64,000 nucleotides of DNA from Phycisphaerales bacterium (GTDB lineage Bacteria > Planctomycetota > Phycisphaerae > Phycisphaerales > UBA1924). Position numbers and translations under genes: made by a program. Below the pieces are notes generated by a model. The model did not search any database. It saw only the letters and a program-made list of their open reading frames with translations, and was not told the DNA's origin. The stretch lies in the NCBI GenBank assembly GCA_029260315.1, contig JAJDDM010000135.1:1-64000 (forward strand). The letters run 5' to 3'. Positions within the stretch are counted from its first letter, which is position 1. Each line of letters begins with the position of its first letter. Shown here piece by piece: positions 10,148 through 19,215 of this stretch.

Positions 10148-12115
10148 TCAGGTCGCGAGTCGTTGCAGGAGAGCGTGGGCGTCACGCAGCGTGTCGTCGT
10201 CCGCGTCGGGCCAGCGGCGGCGGAGTTCGTCGCCGTCGAGTCCTTCGGCGACGTCGGCCAGGAAGGGCGACAGGGCCGTGGCCTGGACGCTGTCACCACG
10301 CCGGACGAAGAGGATGTCGGTGGGCGTGGGCGTGGGTGTGGTGAGGTCCGTCGTGTCGCCGGTGCCCTCGGCGAAGAGCGAGCGGGGATCGGCCGGGAAG
10401 CGCTCGAGCGAGGTCGTCGCGGTGGACGCGAGACGGGCTTCGTAGCGGGCGAGCAGCGCCAGGTCGGCGTCGGTGTCCGTGCACCACGCGGCAAAGCGCG
10501 TCACGGCCCCCTCCCGCGTGAGGACCGAGGGTTCGGCCAGGTCGGTGTTGCCGGCTCCCGGCAGGTCGAGCGCGCAGGCGTGTCGGAGGAAGGTGTCGAG
10601 GGTGTCCGCGATCGATCCCGTTCGGGCCACGTGCGCGAAGGTCCGCGGGAAGACCTCGAGCAACAGGTGGGCGTTGCGGCTGCGGCGGTAGAGCGTGGTC
10701 GGGTCGGCCGGCCGCCCGTGCTCGTCGAGCGGCAGGTGCACGCGGAACGCGCCGAACACCGTCTCGTCGGCGGCGATCAGGTCGGCCGTCTCGGGGTCGG
10801 TCTGGCCGGCGGGGATGTCGAAGCCGCGCACGAGGTCGGCGGACACGCCGGGAACGAGGTGCACTCCCCCGGGCACTTCGGCCGCCCGCCCGTTGCCGGG
10901 CGTCACGTTCCACCAGTGCATCGACAGGGACACGCCGTCGATCCGCGCCGCCCGCGCCATGAAGGCGAGGTTGCGGTCCAGTTCGGCGCGGGTCTCGCCG
11001 GGCAGCCCGGTCATGGTCCCGACGATCGAGGCCACCCCGGCGCGTTGTGCGGACTCGAGCACGGCGATCACCGCGTCCTCGTCCATGCCCTGCTGTCGCC
11101 CGCCCTTGGCCATGGCCAACAGCTGGCGCGGCACGATGGACTCCACGCCGTAGAGGATGCGGCGGCACCCGGCCGCGGCCATGGTGGCCAGCAGGTCCTC
11201 GTCGACCAGATCCAGCCGCGTCCGGCACTCCCACGCCAGGCGGTTTCCGCGCCGCTGCTTCTCGGCGCAGATCTCCAGCACGCGCTGCCGGTCGAAGGTG
11301 AAGAGGTCGTGGGTGACGTAGACGCAGTCGATGTCCCCGAGCGCTGCGAGGCGATCGAGCTCGTCCGCTGCCCGGGCCGCGGAGAGATGCCGAGCCCGCC
11401 GGCCCCAGAACACCGGCGTCGTGCAGAAGCTGCAGGCGTGGCTGCAGCCGCGGCCCAGGTCGATGGGGAAGAGCGCAGCCTCCTCGCCCGCCGCCTCGGC
11501 GTACGCACGCGGACTCTCGGCCAGGTCCCAGGCCGGCGAGCAGACCTCGTCCAGGTCCGCCACCAACGGCCGCGCCTCGGTGCGCAGGGCGGGGCCGGTG
11601 GGCAGACCGTGGGCGTCGAGCCCGCCCCCGTGTCGCGGGCCCGCGCGCACCACGACTCCGGGAACTGCGCCCCACGCCTCCGGGCAGTCCCACACGTCCA
11701 GCAGATCTGTCAGCGTCCGGTCCGCCTCGCCCACCGCGACGACGTCCACGGACGGGTACCGCTCGATCACCTCCTCCTCGACGGTCTCGGGTCCTTGTCC
11801 ACCGAGCACGACGGGAAGGCCGGGCCGGCGTTTCCTCACCTTCTCGGCGAGCAGCAGGGCCGCGGGGAGCGAGGAGAGCATCGACGTCAGCCCCAGCACG
11901 TCGGGCCCGCGCTCGAGGATCGCGTCCGCGCAGCGGTCGAGCAGGTCCGGGCCGCTGGGCAGGTCGCCGCGGCGGATCAGCAGCGCCAGGTCCAGGAAGT
12001 CGGCCTCGTGTCCGGCCGCGCGGGCCGAGGCGCCCAGATGGAGCGGCCCCAGCGGCGGCATGGAGTAGCCGAACGTATCGCGGTGGGGCGGCTGGACGAG
12101 GAGGACACGGGCCAT
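10148..12115 (-). CDS. B12-binding domain radical SAM protein
   Basis: MARVLLVQPPHRDTFGYSMPPLGPLHLGASARAAGHEADFLDL; RGCSHACSFCTTPVFWG; YGVESIVPRQLLAMAKG. Confidence 0.9.
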   Translation of the reverse strand: MARVLLVQPPHRDTFGYSMPPLGPLHLGASARAAGHEADFLDLALLIRRGDLPSGPDLLDRCADAILERGPDVLGLTSMLSSLPAALLLAEKVRKRRPGLPVVLGGQGPETVEEEVIERYPSVDVVAVGEADRTLTDLLDVWDCPEAWGAVPGVVVRAGPRHGGGLDAHGLPTGPALRTEARPLVADLDEVCSPAWDLAESPRAYAEAAGEEAALFPIDLGRGCSHACSFCTTPVFWGRRARHLSAARAADELDRLAALGDIDCVYVTHDLFTFDRQRVLEICAEKQRRGNRLAWECRTRLDLVDEDLLATMAAAGCRRILYGVESIVPRQLLAMAKGGRQQGMDEDAVIAVLESAQRAGVASIVGTMTGLPGETRAELDRNLAFMARAARIDGVSLSMHWWNVTPGNGRAAEVPGGVHLVPGVSADLVRGFDIPAGQTDPETADLIAADETVFGAFRVHLPLDEHGRPADPTTLYRRSRNAHLLLEVFPRTFAHVARTGSIADTLDTFLRHACALDLPGAGNTDLAEPSVLTREGAVTRFAAWCTDTDADLALLARYEARLASTATTSLERFPADPRSLFAEGTGDTTDLTTPTPTPTDILFVRRGDSVQATALSPFLADVAEGLDGDELRRRWPDADDDTLRDAHALLQRLAT

Positions 12116-12312
12116 GCGCTCAGCAACGCTAGCAGGCCGGCTGGCGTGGGATCACTGTTGTCGCGGCTGGATGTTGCCCCGGATGTTCCGGTGGGTGTCC
12201 GGGTGGCTGTTCCGGGGTGCCGGCGACCCTCTTGCCCGGCCCGAGGCCGCTACCTATGATTCGCCGCTTGCCGCGTGGCCTGGAACCCGAGGGTTCGGGG
12301 CCGTCTGGTCGC

Positions 12313-12389
12313 GGGGGTGTAGCTCAGTTGGTTAGAGCGCCAGCCTGTCACGCTGGAAGTCGAGGGTTCGAGTCCCTTCACCCTCGCCA
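12313..12389 (+). tRNA. tRNA-Asp(GTC), CCA encoded
   Basis: Full cloverleaf: acceptor GGGGGTG/CACCCTC (one G-T), D-arm GCTCAGTTGGTTAGAGC, anticodon loop CTGTCAC, T-arm GAGGGTTCGAGTCCCTT, CCA. Confidence 0.97.
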
Positions 12390-12502
12390 TTCGTAAGAGT
12401 GGCTGAACGCCGAACTTAGGCGAGCCTGCCCGCTACGGGCAGAGCGGCTCCGATCGTCGGGAAACCCGGTAACTACCGGATTCCGACCCCAGGAGGCCGC
12501 CG

Positions 12503-13639
12503 ATGGCCCCTCGAAAGCGTTCGCGCGTTCCCTCGTACCGGCTCCACAAATCCTCTGGCCAGGCGGTCGTGACGCTTGTTGGCAGAGACCACTATCTCGG
12601 CCCCCACGGGTCGAAGCGCAGTCGCGCCGAGTACGACCGGCTGATTGCGGAGTGGTTGTCCACGGGGAGGCGTGTGCCGCCTGGGGACGAGCAGGGCGGA
12701 GTGACGATTGACGAACTTGCAGTGCGCTACTGGGAGTTCGCGAGGGAGTACTACCCGTCGGGGGCCCGGACCAATGAGCTGGAGAACATGCGCTACGCGA
12801 TCCGCCCGTTGCGAAAGCTGTACGGACCTACGGCCGGGGCAGCTTTCGGACCCAAAGCGCTCAAGAGCGTTCGCGATCACATGATTCGCCAGGGCCTCGC
12901 GCGCAATACGATCAACGCGAGAGTTGGTCGCATCAAGCGGCTGTTTCGCTGGGCGGTCGAGAACGAGCTTGTGCCGAGTAGCACGCTGCATGGCCTACAA
13001 GCTGTTCGTGGACTCCCGAGCGGAAGGTCAGCAGCGAGGGAAAGCGAGCCGGTGCGCCCCGTGCCGAGTGAGGATGTGGAGGCCGTGCTTCCGCATCTGT
13101 CTCGTCAGCTTCAGGCGATCGTGCGCCTCATGGACCTCACCGCGATGCGGGTGGGAGAGGTTGTGAAGATGCGCCTGGCGGATATCGACCGGAACCACGA
13201 CCAGGAGACCGGGGTCTGGTCTTACTGTCCACCGAAGCACAAGACGGCGCACCACGGGCATGAGCGCGTAGTCCTGCTGGGGCATCGTGCCCAGGGCTTG
13301 CTCAAGCCGTTCTTGGCGGCGGATCCGCACGCCTATCTGTTCTCACCTCAGGAGGCTGAGCGAGAACGCCGGGGGGTGTTGGGCCAGGAAGTGAGGAGAG
13401 TCAGCGACTACTACCAGACGCATGTGGTGCGAAAGGCCATCAGTCGTGCCTGCGTGAAGGCGAGGGTGCGGCCCTGGCATCCCCATCAACTGCGCCATTC
13501 AGCAGCGACGCGGCTCCGAAAGGCGCACGGCCTGGACGCAGCACGCGTTCTCTTGGGACATCGGTCACCCGCCATCACCGAAGTGTACGCCGAGCTTGAT
13601 CATAGCCGGGCGCTTCAGGTCGTTGCGGTTGACGGCTGA
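12503..13639 (+). CDS. Tyrosine recombinase/integrase
   Basis: RLMDLTAMRVGEVVKMRLADID ... HPHQLRHSAATRLRKAHGLDAARVLLGHRSPAITEVYAELD; starts 114 bp after tRNA-Asp. Confidence 0.93.
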   Translation: MAPRKRSRVPSYRLHKSSGQAVVTLVGRDHYLGPHGSKRSRAEYDRLIAEWLSTGRRVPPGDEQGGVTIDELAVRYWEFAREYYPSGARTNELENMRYAIRPLRKLYGPTAGAAFGPKALKSVRDHMIRQGLARNTINARVGRIKRLFRWAVENELVPSSTLHGLQAVRGLPSGRSAARESEPVRPVPSEDVEAVLPHLSRQLQAIVRLMDLTAMRVGEVVKMRLADIDRNHDQETGVWSYCPPKHKTAHHGHERVVLLGHRAQGLLKPFLAADPHAYLFSPQEAERERRGVLGQEVRRVSDYYQTHVVRKAISRACVKARVRPWHPHQLRHSAATRLRKAHGLDAARVLLGHRSPAITEVYAELDHSRALQVVAVDG

Positions 13640-13710
13640 ATCTAGCAGCCAGTGCGAACAGTCAGGCGCGCCGAGAATCCGAGAGGCGGCGCATGCCCCG
13701 GCCGGAGTCA

Positions 13711-14181
13711 TCATCGAACCTCAGGATTCCAGTGTTCGGACGCGATCCACGAAGTGGTGCTGGAGACAATAAGGAAGTCGAGGACCGGGATACCAAGGAG
13801 TTTTCCCGCTTCCGTGAGGCGGTCGAAGATGTCGCGGTCTTGCATGGACGGGCTCAGGTTTCCCGACGGGTGGTTGTGCGCGCAGATGATGGCGGAAGCG
13901 TTCGAGAGGATGGCTGCCTTGAACACCTCGCGAGGGTGAACGAAGGCGCTGGAAACCGTGCCGATAGAGGCCGTCTCCGCTGAGACGACGCGATGAGCAG
14001 CATCGAGGTGAAGCACGATGAAGTGCTCCCGATCCTTGGCTCCAATCAGCGCTTGGACTGCTTCTGCGGCATCTTGCGGAGCCCGTACGGTGTGAGCTTC
14101 GGCGATGGCGCCGACCTGCTCGATGGTCACTAGTCGCAGCCGTGGGGCCGTGTCGTTCTGTGGCCGGTTCTTGCTCGCCAT
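13711..14181 (-). CDS. RadC-like JAB-domain protein, copy 1
   Basis: MASKNRPQ...; VHPREVFKAAILSNASAIICAHNHPSGNLSPSMQDRDIFDRLTEAGKLLGIPVLDFLIV (HNHPSG...D). Confidence 0.9.
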   Translation of the reverse strand: MASKNRPQNDTAPRLRLVTIEQVGAIAEAHTVRAPQDAAEAVQALIGAKDREHFIVLHLDAAHRVVSAETASIGTVSSAFVHPREVFKAAILSNASAIICAHNHPSGNLSPSMQDRDIFDRLTEAGKLLGIPVLDFLIVSSTTSWIASEHWNPEVR

Positions 14182-14280
14182 GTTCGAGTCCTCCTCGTTT
14201 CCGAGAGGCCCATTCCTCTCAGCCCCCGTGGAGGAGTGGGAGTCAAGAAACGATGAGGATGGGTGTTGCGAGCTGGGCCT

Positions 14281-14420
14281 GCCTACGGGTTGCCCCGTCA
14301 ACGCGTCGAGCGTAGTGACACACTGACCGGAGCTTGGTCGATTCACGTCGCGTAGGCGATCTGCCATGCGGACTTCGACGAGATGCCGAGCCGACCCGGA
14401 AGAGTTGCCACGAGGGCAGT
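14281..14420. repeat. Dispersed repeat R1, copy 1
   Basis: CCTACGGGTTGCCCCGTCAACGCGTCGAGCGTAGTGACACACTGACCGGAGCTTGGTCGATTCACGTCGCGTAGGCG... shared with 36395 and 42697 regions. Confidence 0.75.
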
Positions 14421-14493
14421 CGGCATTGCTTCGGCCAGTTTGGCGGCCGCTACGCTGCTCCAGAGGACGACAGTCCCGGACACGCCTAGAGGG

Positions 14494-14763
14494 TTACGGC
14501 GACCGCAAGGGAAGGAAGGCCCGGCCTTTGGCAGGGGGACAGCCGAGGACACATGAGGGCCGACTTGCTGGTAGAATTGGTGGTTTCGCTCGTTGTCGGG
14601 GTCCAGCTTGGTCCTCGCGGCTCGGCGTCTCAAGGCCGCGACGAGCCTCGAAGTAGCCGACTACCAGCCGCCGGAAGTACACGCCCGGGGAGAGTCTCGC
14701 CGTAGGGCTGCTAGCGTCGCCCACAGGGAACTTGCTGCTCGGCAGCAAAGGAGAGCAGGCCAC
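14494..14763 (-). pseudogene. Internally deleted DDE transposase remnant (same family as 34930..36345)
   Basis: LSPGVYFRRLVVGYFE and GLETPSREDQAGPRQRAKP match LAPGVYFRLLMVGYFE and GIETPSREDRAKVDKKRKK of the intact transposase. Confidence 0.7.
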
Positions 14764-15362
14764 TATCGCTTGCGCGGCTTAAGCCTCGCGTTGCCGCGCC
14801 CCCGCCGCGCCATCTGTTGGTTCACACCGGTGACGTTCATCCTATAGCGAAGCATGTCCTTGCTCACGCCGTAGCGAGGAACGGCTTGTACGTCGGTCCA
14901 CCCCTGCTCCCCAATGTGCAGGAGCGCTGGTCGCGGGAGGAGCAGACAACCCCCAAGCCAATCCGCCTCGGCCTCCTGGGAGCTGCTGTAGGTATGCAGC
15001 ATGAGCAGGCCGTCCTCAGCAACATCGATCCTGCTCGGTTCGTGCCCGATGATTAGATGAGCAAGCTCATGCATCAGGTTGCTGGCTGGCCTGCCCCCGG
15101 AGTGCGCGGAATTGAGGATGACGACAGTCGTGTTAGACACGTGGATTGTCACCGCCGACCAACCGCCAGGATCTTCCTCGAGGAGGACCTGCAGCGCGTC
15201 CTCCGGGACGCCCGGTACATCCCTCGCGCTCCACACCGCGACGCCGAGGTGCTCGGCCAGGCTTTGTGGGTCGAGTGGTTCCTGTGGCCGGAGGTCAAGC
15301 TCACGCCGCAGGTTGCTGGACGTGTTCTCGCACCATGTCTTGAAGCCTCGAACGAACGTCAC
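14763..15362 (-). CDS. ImmA/IrrE-family metallopeptidase, copy 1
   Basis: NLMHELAHLIIGHEPSR zinc motif, EAEADWLGGCLLLPRPAL; GTG start overlaps upstream XRE stop (GTGA). Confidence 0.9.
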   Translation of the reverse strand: MTFVRGFKTWCENTSSNLRRELDLRPQEPLDPQSLAEHLGVAVWSARDVPGVPEDALQVLLEEDPGGWSAVTIHVSNTTVVILNSAHSGGRPASNLMHELAHLIIGHEPSRIDVAEDGLLMLHTYSSSQEAEADWLGGCLLLPRPALLHIGEQGWTDVQAVPRYGVSKDMLRYRMNVTGVNQQMARRGRGNARLKPRKR

Positions 15363-15709
15363 TCGGGCGGGGCCTCCGTGGCGAGAATGGCGCGCTGAGC
15401 GGCCAGGATCATCTGGGATAACGCCTGTGCCGTCGTGGGCGAGATGGCCTGAGGCTTTTTGAAGTGGACTGCCACCTTGGCGATGTCGCCGCCCTTTGAG
15501 GGCGACTTCACTCGGAGCACCTCGCCGGGGTCCACTTTCAGCCAGGTGCAGACCTTCCGAAAGGTCTCCAGGTCAGGGAGGTGCCCGCGTTCTACCCGCG
15601 ACAGGGTCGCTGGGCTGATGCCGATCTTCCTGGCGACGTCCCGGATGCCGCGGGTATCACGGGAAGTCCGAAGCAGGCGGCCAAGGGTCTGGAGGGTCGG
15701 GGCGGCCAT
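15359..15709 (-). CDS. XRE-family HTH regulator
   Basis: LGRLLRTSRDTRGIRDVARKIGISPATLSRVERGHLPDLETFRKVCTWL. Confidence 0.88.
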   Translation of the reverse strand: MAAPTLQTLGRLLRTSRDTRGIRDVARKIGISPATLSRVERGHLPDLETFRKVCTWLKVDPGEVLRVKSPSKGGDIAKVAVHFKKPQAISPTTAQALSQMILAAQRAILATEAPPE

Positions 15710-15852
15710 GGAGGGCGGTGTTTCTCCGGTGAGAAAGTGTTTGACCGCGTGGACGGCGATGTTAGCGTCTTACGCATGAGACACCGTTGCACGGCCCCTA
15801 CGGTCGGTCAAGTCCGGGCCGGGCATTTCCTACCCACAGATCGGAGATTCCG

Positions 15853-16107
15853 ATGCCGACGACCATGATCACCCTCACGTTCAGCTCCACCGCCGGGGAC
15901 TTCACCGGCGAGTTCCCGGTCGACCTCATCCTGGGGGACGTCAAGAAACGCGTCATGGAGCAGTTCGGCCTGGACCCCAGCAAGGCGGACCAGGTGATTG
16001 TCACGCTCGACGGTCGCGTGCTCGACGAGACGAAGACCCTCGAGGAGCTGAACCTCCCCGACGGCGCGGTGCTCGTCATCGAGCGCAAGGAGGTGACGAA
16101 GATCTAG
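15853..16107 (+). CDS. Ubiquitin-like beta-grasp protein (single domain)
   Basis: MPTTMITLTFSSTAGDFTGEFPVDLILGDVKKRVMEQFGLDPSKADQVIVTLDGRVLDETKTLEELNLPDGAVLVIERKEVTKI follows the ubiquitin pattern. Confidence 0.85.
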   Translation: MPTTMITLTFSSTAGDFTGEFPVDLILGDVKKRVMEQFGLDPSKADQVIVTLDGRVLDETKTLEELNLPDGAVLVIERKEVTKI

Positions 16108-16115
16108 GTCTCCGC

Positions 16116-16538
16116 ATGGACATTGAAACGACCAGAGCCACAGTCCACAAGCTGGTGGACAAGGTCCGCCAGTCGGCCATGGCGGACGCGATGGGATGGG
16201 GTCTCGACCACCAGGATCTCATCCTGTTTGTTGGGATACGATCTCGGCAGCGCAAGGACCGCTCGTTTCTTTTGAGGGTCTCGTTCGACGATCTCCCGAG
16301 GCGGGCGCCCTCGTACGTTTTCGTCAACCCGTCAACGAAGCAGCACGATGATGCGGGCTGGCCACCGAACGTGCGCCATGGGAGGGCGCCCCCCGGCATT
16401 TGCACACCGGGGACGCGGGAGTGCTGCGAGCACTACCACGTGAACGATCCTCAGTATCAGTGGAGATACACAGACGACGCGCTGCTTTGCACGCTACTGG
16501 AGATCCAGAAGATGGTGGAGAAGGGAGTGGGAACGTGA
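16116..16538 (+). CDS. Putative prokaryotic E2-like protein
   Basis: 140 aa between Ubl and JAB/E1 genes; Cys/His-rich GICTPGTRECCEHYHVNDPQYQW; assigned mainly by operon position. Confidence 0.6.
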   Translation: MDIETTRATVHKLVDKVRQSAMADAMGWGLDHQDLILFVGIRSRQRKDRSFLLRVSFDDLPRRAPSYVFVNPSTKQHDDAGWPPNVRHGRAPPGICTPGTRECCEHYHVNDPQYQWRYTDDALLCTLLEIQKMVEKGVGT

Positions 16539-17155
16539 GGTGGCCGTGGCGCCCGGGCCGGGAAGACAATGTGGAATCGCCGTCGAGGCCAGCCTATCCA
16601 ACAGTGCGACCCTATGCGGGGCCGGTGCCAGGAAGGCGCGCACGCCGGGTCCCGGAGCGTCCCGGCCGCGTCTATGTCCCGCTCGATGTGATGCGAGCGA
16701 CGAGCGATGTCATGAGGCGGCATGGCCGTGAGAGACGCGAGGCCTACGTCTGGTGGGGTGGCTACTTCCTGCCGGACGGTGACGCGCAGGTCGTCACCGC
16801 TCTCTATCCGGATGTGCCCACCGAGCATGGCAGGGTGCACCTTGACCACCAGAACCTGATCGCGCTGCATGAACGCCTGCGGGCGCTCGACCTGGTACTG
16901 GTCGCAGAGTTGCACACACATCCGCCGGGCGCCGGCGGACAGAATGACGTGGATGCCGCGAATGCAGCCGCAACCTACCGCGGCTTCGTCACCATTGTAG
17001 TCCCCGACTTTGCCGCTCCGATCCTCCACGATCTGCGGACGGCCTACGTGTACGAGTACGAGGGAGGCGATCAGTGGCGCGAGCTGACAGAGACAGAGAT
17101 CGAAGGGCGCTTTCTGGTCGAGGAGCCCTTTCATGAGGTCAACATGGCGCGATGA
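16535..17155 (+). CDS. JAB/MPN (JAMM) domain putative deubiquitinase-like protease
   Basis: VLVAELHTHPPGAGGQNDVDAANAA: E...HxHx7(N)x2D JAMM signature; GTG start overlaps E2 stop. Confidence 0.85.
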   Translation: MRWPWRPGREDNVESPSRPAYPTVRPYAGPVPGRRARRVPERPGRVYVPLDVMRATSDVMRRHGRERREAYVWWGGYFLPDGDAQVVTALYPDVPTEHGRVHLDHQNLIALHERLRALDLVLVAELHTHPPGAGGQNDVDAANAAATYRGFVTIVVPDFAAPILHDLRTAYVYEYEGGDQWRELTETEIEGRFLVEEPFHEVNMAR

Positions 17156-18747
17156 GCCAGTCTGATCGAACGCTTGATGTGCTGGAGGTGCTCTCTCAGG
17201 GCTCGCTTTCGCGAAGCGTGTTCGCGCAGGTTCTAGCTCCGGCCTCGGTGCGCCTGACGCTGAGCCCGGAGGTCGCCGATGAGGTTCAGGCGCAGGCCCT
17301 TTACACGTTCCTCGTCAACCTAGTCGGTCGGATGTACCCCATCGTCCAGAACCTTGATCTGGCCTTTCCACCTTCAGCACGCCTGCGCTTCACGCCTCCC
17401 CGGTCTCGCCGCTCCACGTTAGAACAGCATGTGTCTCAGTATCTCAAGAGCCTACAGCCGGATCTCGCGTGGCACTTGAACCGCCCGGACTGTCAGTCCG
17501 TGAGCTGCGAAGTCGTTGTCGGGCGGTCATCAGTGGGCGCAGAGCACCTGATCAGCGTTGGAAGCGATGGCTGGATTGCGCGGGTGTCCTCGGCCGAGAA
17601 CATGGTGGTCGGCGGGGGGCTGAACCCCGTGGGCGCTTACGCCGCAGCGTGCATGGCCGCGGGAGAGGTGACCAAGCGTGTTCTCGCCTCTCACAAGGAC
17701 TTATTTCCTGGCGTTCCCGTTGTCCCACTTGAGGGGTCGTTGTCCTTCTCGACGCTCACCTTCGCCTCCTCCACGGAGGCTACGATTGACGGACCGAACC
17801 CGGACCTTCCCGAGCCTGTCGATCTCCAGCGGCTCACCATCGTTGGACTTGGAGCTGGGGGAATGGCGCTCGCGTATACTCTAGCGACCGTTGAGGGCTT
17901 GTCTGGCCGTGTTCTTGGGATCGATCCCGACATCGTCTCTGTCACCAATCTGAATCGGCTCGTGAGCAGCGGAGCAGGCGACGTCGCTGCAAAGCGAGCG
18001 AAGGTTGAGGTTCTCGACGGAGTTTTCTCTCACGTGGCCGGGGTGGTCGTTCAAGGCCATGCGCTTCCCTATCGGGACGCCTCCCCTCTGCTCGCCAGTG
18101 TGGATCTTCGACACGTCGTCGCCGCTGTCGACACGCGGGAAGCACGCCGCGATCTCCAACACGACACACCGGCGGTGTTATGGGACGCCGCGGCAACTGA
18201 AACCGGAGAATTCTACGTCTGGCGGCTGATCTTCGGCACTACAGAATGCATGGAGTGCAAGCACCCGCCAGGGAAGGCGGACCCGGAAGTCGCTCAGGCT
18301 CGCGTCTTGGCGGAGACCCTCGGCCTGAACCAGGGCACGTGGCTCACGAAGACACGCGACAACGAGCCATTTACGGCCCTGCAAGCAGAGGTGATCAAGC
18401 AGTCCATCGAATCAGCACAGAGTCCGGCATCACCGCCTTCAGTAGGCGAGCGCTTCAGCGACTGGTACCCAGGGCAGTGCGGCCAACTTCAGCTCGAACC
18501 CATTGAAGAGGAAGCGCCGATACCCTTTGCTCCGGTAATGGCCGGCGTGCTGCTGGCCGGCGAAGTCATTAAAGAGCGGTGCTTCCCGGAGTTGTCCCTC
18601 GACGGCGGCTATTGGAACACTCTGCTCGGGAAGTTCATGGTTCACAACAGGCCGGTCCGGCGACCACGCCGTTCGGACTGCGAACTCTGCCATGACGAGA
18701 ACTTTGTTGTGCAACACACGCGGATTGATGCCAGCGATCCTACCTGA
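17152..18747 (+). CDS. E1/ThiF-like adenylating enzyme
   Basis: LTIVGLGAGGMALAYTLATVEGLSGRVLGIDPDIVSVTNLNRLV Rossmann fold with NLNR; CMEC and CELC paired cysteines; ATGA overlap with JAB gene. Confidence 0.87.
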   Translation: MSQSDRTLDVLEVLSQGSLSRSVFAQVLAPASVRLTLSPEVADEVQAQALYTFLVNLVGRMYPIVQNLDLAFPPSARLRFTPPRSRRSTLEQHVSQYLKSLQPDLAWHLNRPDCQSVSCEVVVGRSSVGAEHLISVGSDGWIARVSSAENMVVGGGLNPVGAYAAACMAAGEVTKRVLASHKDLFPGVPVVPLEGSLSFSTLTFASSTEATIDGPNPDLPEPVDLQRLTIVGLGAGGMALAYTLATVEGLSGRVLGIDPDIVSVTNLNRLVSSGAGDVAAKRAKVEVLDGVFSHVAGVVVQGHALPYRDASPLLASVDLRHVVAAVDTREARRDLQHDTPAVLWDAAATETGEFYVWRLIFGTTECMECKHPPGKADPEVAQARVLAETLGLNQGTWLTKTRDNEPFTALQAEVIKQSIESAQSPASPPSVGERFSDWYPGQCGQLQLEPIEEEAPIPFAPVMAGVLLAGEVIKERCFPELSLDGGYWNTLLGKFMVHNRPVRRPRRSDCELCHDENFVVQHTRIDASDPT

Positions 18748-18749
18748 AG

Positions 18750-18990
18750 GCCGATTGCGGACTCCCTCGACTACGGGCTGTTCGCGTGACATGCCTCTTG
18801 GGTCAGTCCAGGCGCAGGCTCTGCTCGGCCACAGCGACCCGAAGCTCACGAGCACGGTCTATTGCACCTGGCGCCGGACGACCTGCGCGAGGCCGTGGGA
18901 CGGCTCAGCGGTGGGGGCGGTCCGCGACCCTCTGGCAGCATATTGGCAGATGCCGAGGGCGCCGCGAATGCCGACCGTCATAGGTCCATG
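18750..18990 (+). pseudogene. Relic of tyrosine integrase C-terminus, frameshifted
   Basis: VQAQALLGHSDPKLTSTVY in one frame continues as HLAPDDLREAVGRLSGGG in another. Confidence 0.8.
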
Positions 18991-19215
18991 TCAGCAATGG
19001 AGCGGGCGACCGGGTTCGAACCGGCGACATTCAGCTTGGGAAGCTGGGTAGCGGAACATGCCGCCGGCAATGACATCGGGGGACATTCGATGCCAAGTGA
19101 GGACACGCCAGAGAGTTGCGACGATGGAGACGGGTGATTTGGGCTCTGGTGAGAGGGCATCAGCGGACAATCGAAGACCGACTTACTGGCAGCAAATGGC
19201 AGAGGTCGCAGGTTC
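18990..19215. repeat. Dispersed ~220-bp repeat R2, copy A
   Basis: Aligns by eye with 24887-25115 and 42880-43100 (ACATCGGxGGACAxTCGATGxCAAGTGAGGACAC... CTGGCAGCAAATxGGCAG). Confidence 0.8.
18998..19049 (-). other. tRNA-Gly(CCC) 3' half fragment (attP-like core)
   Basis: Minus strand CCCAGCTTCCCAAGCTGAATGTCGCCGGTTCGAACCCGGTCGCCCGCTCCA: anticodon arm (CCC), T-arm, acceptor 3' strand, CCA; 5' half absent. Confidence 0.8.

Noticed and set aside
12313-12389. Second tRNA gene from the GGTTCGA-like motifs at ~19013, 24900 and 42900
   Set aside because: Only a 3' half of tRNA-Gly is present (and degenerate in two copies); no 5' acceptor or D-arm, so not functional tRNAs.
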